Assembly: GCA_034659475.1 (NCBI GenBank)
Contig: JAYEHK010000078.1
Coordinates: 1-17,947 of the forward strand
Direction of reading: 5' to 3'
Source of the DNA: JAYEHK01 sp034659475
GTDB lineage: Bacteria; Bacillota; Syntrophomonadia; Syntrophomonadales; Syntrophomonadaceae
DNA: 17,947 nucleotides
Shown here: piece by piece, positions 13,302-17,947 of the stretch
Layout of the letters: each line of letters begins with the position of its first letter
Position numbering within the stretch: position 1 is the first letter of the stretch
Position numbers and translations under genes: made by a program
Notes under the pieces: model-generated
Databases searched by the model: none
What the model was told of the DNA's origin: nothing
What the model saw: the letters and a program-made list of their open reading frames with translations, nothing else

Positions 13302-14579
13302 ATGGAACTGATTGTTAAACCAAAAAAGAAATTTCAGGCTGCGGTTCCGGTACCGGGTGATAAATCAATCTCTCATCGCAGTGTGATCATTGGGGCTATT
13401 GCAGACGGTGTTACAGAGATTGAGAATTTTCTTCCCGGACAGGACTGCTTAAGTACGGTTCAATGTATGCGCCAGTTGGGTGTTGATATTGAACAAATAA
13501 ACGATACTCATTTTAAGGTGTATGGGAAAGGTGTAAACGGATTAAAGGAACCGGACAACGTGCTGGATGTTGGAAATTCCGGGACGACGATGCGTTTATT
13601 AACCGGGTTGTTATCTGCACAGGGATTTTTTACGACGTTAACAGGGGATGCTTCCATTCGTAGGCGTCCTATGGAACGGGTGGCTATTCCACTCAGAAAA
13701 ATGGGTGCACAGATCCAGGGCAGGGCAGAAGGGAAATATGCTCCGCTGGCGATTGCAGGTGGACCGTTAAGAGGGATAGAGTATCACACGCCAGTAGTCA
13801 GTGCACAATTAAAATCGGCGATATTACTGGCAGGTTTATATGCCGAGGGAGAAACAATGGTTACAGAGCCGGCCCAATCCCGAGATCATACGGAGAAAAT
13901 GCTGGCTGGTTTTGGTGCTTCCATTCAATCCGAGGGCTTAACAACTACGATCAGGCCGGGAAGACTTCGTGCTCAAAAAACCTTTGTGCCAGGGGATATT
14001 TCCTCGGCTGCTTTCTTGCTTGTTGCTGCGGCGATTGTACCCGGGGCACGCATTACGGCGCAGAAGGTAGGGATCAATCAAACGCGAACAGGTATACTGG
14101 ATGTATTGAGTGAGATGGGGGCGTCCATCAGTATTGAAAATCAAATGGAAAGTTCAGGTGAACTGTTGGCGGATATTACGGTAGAGGGAACGGAGCTTCG
14201 GGGAACCTGTATTGGGGGAGATATTGTTCCGCGCCTGATTGATGAAATACCTGTTCTAGCAGTGGCGGCAGCGGCTGCTAGCGGGAAAACGGTAATCAAA
14301 GATGCTGCAGAGCTAAAGGTAAAAGAAAGCAATCGTTTGCGTGCGATTACAGTGGAACTCAGAAGATTTGGTGTGGACATTGCGGAAACCGAGGATGGGT
14401 TAATTATTAATGGCGGCGGAAATTATTCCGGTGCCGTGTGTGAGTCCTATCACGACCACCGTATTGCGATGTCCTGTGCTCTCATGGGACTCATTTCTTC
14501 CGGCCAAACGGTGATTCGTGATGCCGAATGTATATCAGTTTCCTTTCCAGGATTTGAACAGACGCTAAATGACCTTTAA
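13302..14579 (+). CDS. aroA: 3-phosphoshikimate 1-carboxyvinyltransferase (EPSP synthase)
   Basis: Transfers the enolpyruvyl group of PEP to shikimate 3-phosphate, the sixth shikimate-pathway step. The 425-residue protein shows PGDKSISHRS (18-27; shikimate-3-phosphate and PEP contacts), GNSGTTMRLL (91-100), the RRRPM segment (120-124), SAQLKSAILLAGL, SRDHTEKML, GDISSAAFLL, IDEIPVLAVAAA, LKVKESNRL and YHDHRIAMS near the end. The NSGTTMR variant instead of the enterobacterial NAGTAMR resembles the Gram-positive class. ATG 13302 has AGGTGAG about five bases upstream. The chorismate synthase gene starts 17 bases after the stop, so the two consecutive steps are co-transcribed. Confidence 0.96.
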   Translation: MELIVKPKKKFQAAVPVPGDKSISHRSVIIGAIADGVTEIENFLPGQDCLSTVQCMRQLGVDIEQINDTHFKVYGKGVNGLKEPDNVLDVGNSGTTMRLLTGLLSAQGFFTTLTGDASIRRRPMERVAIPLRKMGAQIQGRAEGKYAPLAIAGGPLRGIEYHTPVVSAQLKSAILLAGLYAEGETMVTEPAQSRDHTEKMLAGFGASIQSEGLTTTIRPGRLRAQKTFVPGDISSAAFLLVAAAIVPGARITAQKVGINQTRTGILDVLSEMGASISIENQMESSGELLADITVEGTELRGTCIGGDIVPRLIDEIPVLAVAAAAASGKTVIKDAAELKVKESNRLRAITVELRRFGVDIAETEDGLIINGGGNYSGAVCESYHDHRIAMSCALMGLISSGQTVIRDAECISVSFPGFEQTLNDL

Positions 14580-14596
14580 GATTGAGGGGGGAAAGC

Positions 14597-15736
14597 ATGT
14601 TACGCTATTTTACAGCGGGTGAATCCCATGGACCGGCATTGACAACGATTGTAGAAGGCATGCCGGCTGGACTGAAATTAGAGCCTGAATATATTGATGC
14701 ACAACTTGCCCGAAGACAGCAGGGATATGGTCGTGGGGGAAGGATGAAAATTGAAAAAGACCGGGTGGAGATATTGTCCGGTGTCCGTAATGGATATACC
14801 CTGGGCAGTCCCATTACCTTTCAGATCAGGAATAAAGACTGGGAAAACTGGAAGGAATATATGGGGGCATCCAACAGTGATATGGAAACTCGGAGGGTCT
14901 CTATACCGCGTCCTGGTCATGCGGATTTGGCCGGAATTGGGAAGTATGGACACAGTGATGTAAGAAATATTCTGGAGAGAGCAAGTGCAAGGGAAACGGC
15001 TGCTCGGGTTGCCGCCTGTACGGTAGCCAGATGTTTGCTGGAACACTATGGGATTGAGATAATGGGCCATGTAGTGCAGATCGGTCACGTTAAGGTAGAG
15101 GTGGAAAATCTGGAATCAATAAAGAACACATTGTCTGGTTCGGAATTGTTGTGTGGAGACCCTGCCGCCGAAGAGGCCATGAAAAAGGAGATTGATGCTG
15201 CCCGTGAAAAAGGAGATTCCCTGGGAGGCGTTTTTGAGATCATTGCCAGAGGCGTACCGGTAGGCCTTGGCAGCCACGTGCAGTGGGATCGTAAACTAGA
15301 TGGTCGTATTGCAGGCGCTTTCATGAGTATTCAAGCCATTAAGGGCGTAGAAATTGGCGTTGGTTTTCAGGCGGCCTCTCTGCCAGGATCAAAGGTTCAT
15401 GACGAAATATTCTATGATGAAAATAAATACGTTAGGGGTTCCAACAATGCCGGAGGAATCGAAGGCGGCATTTCCAATGGACAGGATATTGTTGTAAGGG
15501 CTGCTATGAAACCGATTGCAACACTATATAATCCGCTTCGAAGTGTCCATCTGGGCAGTGGTGAATCGGCTGAAGCCGCCATCGAACGTTCTGATATTTG
15601 TGCAGTTCCTGCCGCCGCTGTGGTAGGGGAAGCGGTGCTGGCATTTGAACTAGCCAATGCGTTCTTAGAAAAATTCGGTGGAGACAGCATTATTGAGATT
15701 GATGCACGGGTGCAAAAACTAAAGGAGGCATTATAG
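14597..15736 (+). CDS. aroC: Chorismate synthase
   Basis: Converts EPSP to chorismate using reduced FMN, the last common step for Phe, Tyr and Trp. The 379-residue protein has the family signatures RYFTAGESHGP (3-13), RRQQGYGRGGRMKIEKD, RPGHADLAGIGKYGHSDVRN, SARETAARVA, RKLDGRIAGAFMSIQAIKGV and NNAGGIEGGISNGQDIVVR, the last binding FMN. I chose ATG 14597 because GAGGGGG (14584-14590) sits six bases upstream; a TTG at 14582 would precede that site and adds five unconserved residues. The stop TAG (15734-15736) is directly followed in the same frame by the trmO-like coding sequence. The ribosome binding site for that gene (AAAGGAGG, 15721-15728) lies inside the last codons of aroC. Confidence 0.96.
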   Translation: MLRYFTAGESHGPALTTIVEGMPAGLKLEPEYIDAQLARRQQGYGRGGRMKIEKDRVEILSGVRNGYTLGSPITFQIRNKDWENWKEYMGASNSDMETRRVSIPRPGHADLAGIGKYGHSDVRNILERASARETAARVAACTVARCLLEHYGIEIMGHVVQIGHVKVEVENLESIKNTLSGSELLCGDPAAEEAMKKEIDAAREKGDSLGGVFEIIARGVPVGLGSHVQWDRKLDGRIAGAFMSIQAIKGVEIGVGFQAASLPGSKVHDEIFYDENKYVRGSNNAGGIEGGISNGQDIVVRAAMKPIATLYNPLRSVHLGSGESAEAAIERSDICAVPAAAVVGEAVLAFELANAFLEKFGGDSIIEIDARVQKLKEAL

Positions 15737-16159
15737 ATAAAAACTATTCAATTTGAACCGATCGGGGTGATTCGTTCACCTTTCAAAGATATAAGCGAGA
15801 TTCCCCGGCAGAGTATCTATGCTTCGAATGAACGAGCGGTGGTGGAAATCAGGGAGGAGTTAAAGGACGGATTAACTTACCTGGAACAATCAAAGTATAT
15901 CGTGATTTTGTTCCATTTCAATCAATCGGATTCCTATGAACTTATTCAATACCCGCATGGAGGAAGTGAGGCCAGGGGAGTGTTTGCTACCCGGTCACCT
16001 CGTCGTCCCAATCCCATTGGGATGTCTATTGTTAAGTTGTTAAAAATAGATGGATGCAATTTGGAGATTCAAGGGGTAGACATGCTGGATGGAACGCCGG
16101 TGCTGGACATTAAGCCCTACTCTGAAGGTTTGAACCCTCCTTCTGAAAATGAAGCATAG
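15737..16159 (+). CDS. trmO: TrmO/TsaA-family tRNA methyltransferase, non-canonical start
   Basis: Member of the TrmO (YaeB/VirR, UPF0066) family, which N6-methylates threonylcarbamoyladenosine at position 37 of certain tRNAs using SAM. The family hallmark GVFATRSPRRPNPIGMS is at about residues 81-97, with LDGTPVLDIKPY after it; the usual N-terminal FEPIGVIRSPF is present, followed by PRQ. That N-terminal part lies upstream of the first canonical start (GTG 15767), so translation must begin earlier. The only codon at proper distance (8 bases) from AAAGGAGG (15721-15728) is ATA at 15737, directly after the aroC stop. This gives 140 residues. Either AUA is the start, or an ATG has been lost or misread. 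Length from the start is normal or slightly short for bacterial members. Co-transcription with aroA-aroC is likely; the metabolic link is unclear. Confidence 0.85.
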   Translation: MKTIQFEPIGVIRSPFKDISEIPRQSIYASNERAVVEIREELKDGLTYLEQSKYIVILFHFNQSDSYELIQYPHGGSEARGVFATRSPRRPNPIGMSIVKLLKIDGCNLEIQGVDMLDGTPVLDIKPYSEGLNPPSENEA

Positions 16160-16167
16160 TTATTTAT

Positions 16168-16417
16168 TGATTAGTTAGAAAATAGGTTGAGTATAAGTGG
16201 AATTATTAGTTGGACAGTTGGTTAGTTGGTTAGACAGTTGGAACGTTGAAGTACTTTAATTAGAAAATGGTTTTTTAATAGACACAGACCTTTTTTTGTA
16301 AGGGGTCAGGGGTTAGGAGTCAGGAGTCAGGCGCTATGTGCCAGGCATTGCCCTCACCCCTCATCAAAAAGGTCAGCGTAGTCTGCGTCTATTAACGTTC
16401 TATTTTCTAACTAATCA
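16168..16417. repeat. Palindromic intergenic element with 18-bp inverted ends
   Basis: TGATTAGTTAGAAAATAG (16168-16185) is the perfect reverse complement of the segment 16400-16417. Further in, TAATAGACACAGAC near 16277 pairs imperfectly with GTCTGCGTCTATTA at 16381-16394, so most of the 250 bp can form a long hairpin. TTTAT lies directly outside both ends and could be a 5-bp target duplication, although the AT-rich surroundings make this weak. The interior has tandem AGTTGGTT-type octamers (16208-16231) and a GTCAGGAGTCAG-type array (16305-16330). No coding sequence is inside. Confidence 0.65.
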
Positions 16418-16461
16418 TTTATTAAATACAAAATTTTCTAAAAATTTATTCCTGATTGCTA

Positions 16462-16489
16462 TTGCATATTTGTTTCTACATGATATAAT
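16462..16489 (+). promoter_or_regulatory. Promoter for the T-box/second DAHP synthase unit
   Basis: TTGCAT (16462-16467), a 16-bp spacer and a perfect TATAAT (16484-16489). Transcription would begin near 16496, a little before the T-box stem I, giving a leader of about 445 bases. Confidence 0.5.
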
Positions 16490-16763
16490 AAACAACAATT
16501 TTAAAATTAGCAAAAGCGATGATGGAGTAAAGTACGTTGAAAACAGCTGTCCAGGGAGAAGGTGTCATTGACTGGGAGCACCTTTACAGTATGATTGACT
16601 GAAGTTCCCTCCAGAGCAGCCAGCTGAAACTCATTTTGAGAAAGTAGGTTTGGACGTTGTCTTCCGGCGTTAACAGGAAGAGGGTATCGGAATGCAGTTC
16701 CCGTACTTGGTTGAGTGGTTCTGTCTTATGACAGGGCAACTTGGGTGGTAACACGGTAAGCGT

Positions 16764-16798
16764 AAGCTTTTCGTCCCTTGGGATGGAAGGCTTTTTTT
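16764..16798 (+). terminator. First T-box terminator
   Basis: AAGCTTTTCGTCCC and GGGATGGAAGGCTT pair along their whole length (several G-U pairs) and are followed by TTTTT. The 5' strand contains the TTTTCGTCCC part that competes with the antiterminator. Confidence 0.8.
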
Positions 16799-16875
16799 GT
16801 ACGATTGTATCATCATTCCCGTACCTTTATTTGAGTGGATCTATTAGAGATCAATCGGGGTGGTACCGCGGAATG

Positions 16876-16920
16876 CCCATAGCTTTCGTCCCTCTGCAGG
16901 GATAAGGCTATGGGTATTTT
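16876..16920 (+). terminator. Second T-box terminator
   Basis: CCCATAGC pairs perfectly with GCTATGGG, continued by TTTCGTCCC against GGGATAAG, then TATTTTTATATTT. It ends just before the AGGAGG of the second DAHP synthase gene. Confidence 0.8.
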
Positions 16921-16940
16921 TATATTTAGGAGGATGAAAA

Positions 16941-17947
16941 ATGGTTATTGTAATGAGTATTCAAGCTAGTGTAAAAGAAGTCGAAAAGGTGAATGAAAAT
17001 CTAAATCAGATGAATTTTAAGACCCAGATTATTCGTGGGGTAAAACGTATTGTTATTGGTGCGATGGGAGATCAGCAGGGGGTTAATCTGACTGCCCTGG
17101 AACAAATGCCGGGTGTGGAAAAGGTTGTTCGCATTATGAAACCCTATAAATTAGTGAGCAGAGAATCAAAGGATGAAGACACAGTCATAAATGTGCGCGG
17201 GATTAATATTGGGGGAGTTACAGGTGTTGTCATGGCAGGACCCTGTGCAGTAGAAAGTCGGGAACAGCTATTAACTGCGGCGAGAAGTGTCAAAGCAGCC
17301 GGGGGACATATTCTGCGGGGTGGGGCTTTCAAACCACGTACATCTCCGTACTCCTTTCAGGGAATGGAAGAAGAAGGTTTGAAGATCTTACAAGAGGCAT
17401 CTATGGAAACGGGATTGCCAGTGGTTACCGAGGTTATTGATGAAAAGAGTCTGGAGATTGCGTTAGACTATGTAGACATCCTGCAAATTGGGGCCAGAAA
17501 CATGCAAAATTTTCGACTGCTTAAAGCCGCTGGAAAGACAGATAAAGCGGTATTGTTGAAGCGTGGTATGTCTGCAACCATCGAAGAATGGATGATGGCT
17601 GCCGAATACATTATGTCTGAAGGCAATGGCAGAGTAATTTTATGTGAACGAGGTATCCGTACATTCGAAACGGCTACACGTAACACCCTGGATCTAAGTG
17701 CTGTGCCGCTGGTAAAGAGATTAAGCCATTTGCCGGTTATAGTGGATCCCAGTCATGCCACCGGGGACAGGGAACTGGTTACCCCGATGTCTCTTGCTGC
17801 AGTTGCAGCCGGAGCAGATGGGATTATTGTTGAGAGGCATCCAGACCCAGCCAAAGCACTCTCTGATGGTCCGCAATCTCTGAATCCGGAGCAATTCCAA
17901 GCGCTCATGAACAAGCTAACTGCGATAATGCCATTGATGAACAGGCA
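16941..17947 (+). CDS. aroF: DAHP synthase, second copy (3' end outside window)
   Basis: The frame runs 335 codons to the window end without a stop. The product has the same architecture as the protein at 11955-12977: N-terminal ferredoxin-like domain (about 1-70), then AGPCAVES (99-106), LRGGAFKPRTSPYSFQG, QIGARNMQNF, LLKRG, ILCERGIRTFE and VDPSHATGDR. By comparison with the 340-aa first copy only a few C-terminal residues are missing. ATG 16941 has AGGAGG (16928-16933) seven bases upstream. The N-terminal domain is the most divergent part between the two copies, so the two may differ in allosteric control. Transcription is governed by the Phe T-box directly upstream. Further aromatic genes may follow outside the window. 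Confidence 0.95.
   Translation, partial: MVIVMSIQASVKEVEKVNENLNQMNFKTQIIRGVKRIVIGAMGDQQGVNLTALEQMPGVEKVVRIMKPYKLVSRESKDEDTVINVRGINIGGVTGVVMAGPCAVESREQLLTAARSVKAAGGHILRGGAFKPRTSPYSFQGMEEEGLKILQEASMETGLPVVTEVIDEKSLEIALDYVDILQIGARNMQNFRLLKAAGKTDKAVLLKRGMSATIEEWMMAAEYIMSEGNGRVILCERGIRTFETATRNTLDLSAVPLVKRLSHLPVIVDPSHATGDRELVTPMSLAAVAAGADGIIVERHPDPAKALSDGPQSLNPEQFQALMNKLTAIMPLMNR

Larger units (their letters stand above)
16510..16925 (+). ncRNA. T-box leader, Phe specifier, with duplicated antiterminator/terminator module
   Basis: A tRNA-sensing leader. Stem I spans about 16542-16628 (CAGCTG at both ends); its 3' side has GAAG-TTC-CCTCCAGAGC, and by comparison with usual T-box leaders (GAA-specifier-ACCTTTGAGC) the specifier is TTC (16605-16607), tRNA-Phe. 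Two antiterminator/terminator modules follow. The first T-box sequence is GGGTGGTAACACGG (from 16743) with a terminator stem at 16764-16793 and T-run to 16798. The second is GGGTGGTACCGCGG (from 16858) with a stem at 16876-16914 and a T-rich tail. Each is preceded by a similar CCCGTAC...TGAGTGG segment (about 16700 and 16819). No second stem I fits between them. Readthrough should follow when uncharged tRNA-Phe accumulates. Confidence 0.9.

Noticed and set aside
14582..14596. TTG start for aroC
   Set aside because: It lies upstream of the ribosome binding site and adds residues not seen before the conserved N-terminus.
15734..15769. Readthrough of the aroC TAG (for example as pyrrolysine) giving an AroC-TrmO fusion
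   Set aside because: AroC ends at its usual C-terminus, and a well-placed ribosome binding site directly precedes trmO; re-initiation is simpler.

Overview
The window looks like a chromosomal segment of a low-to-mid GC, Gram-positive-type anaerobic Firmicute, most likely a Peptococcaceae/clostridial relative. The evidence is strong AGGAGG ribosome binding sites, lipobox lipoproteins, S-layer homology (SLH) domains, a T-box leader, a cobalamin riboswitch and aromatic biosynthesis genes of Firmicute type. No genus is assigned.

Left part (1-4255): the 3' part of a SAM-dependent methyltransferase gene, then a cobalamin/iron-siderophore-type ABC substrate-binding lipoprotein (538-1626). On the minus strand lie a possible 50-aa membrane protein and a 721-aa DUF3160 lipoprotein of unknown function.

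Accessory-looking part (4256-6200): visibly AT-richer. It holds a membrane-anchored GAF-domain protein, a 54-aa basic protein, a short hydrophobic ORF with a hairpin behind it, and then a 46-nt 3' fragment of a tRNA (tRNA-Pro-like) ending in CCA. The fragment looks like the scar of an integrated element.

Cobalamin part (6332-10622): promoter, cobalamin riboswitch, intrinsic terminator, then two secreted proteins. The first carries two near-identical alpha/alpha-toroid modules (274-aa period). The second carries a DUF4430 (transcobalamin C-terminal-like) domain, a ZU5-like domain and three SLH domains. Together they contain the two halves of the animal intrinsic factor/transcobalamin fold, split over two polypeptides, under B12 control and anchored to the cell wall. 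I read this as a candidate surface corrinoid-capture system and the most interesting content of the window.

Aromatic part (10871-17947): minus-strand aroF-tyrA behind a promoter and an attenuator-like terminator; divergent plus-strand aroA-aroC-trmO; then a T-box leader with one specifier domain (TTC, Phe) but two antiterminator/terminator modules, driving a second DAHP synthase gene that runs off the window. The two DAHP synthases feed the shikimate pathway, AroA and AroC finish chorismate, and TyrA takes prephenate toward tyrosine. Small palindromic elements with shared (AGTTGGTY)n octamers lie on both sides of this block. The left one (10638-10770) has perfect 14-bp terminal inverted repeats and an 8-bp target duplication.
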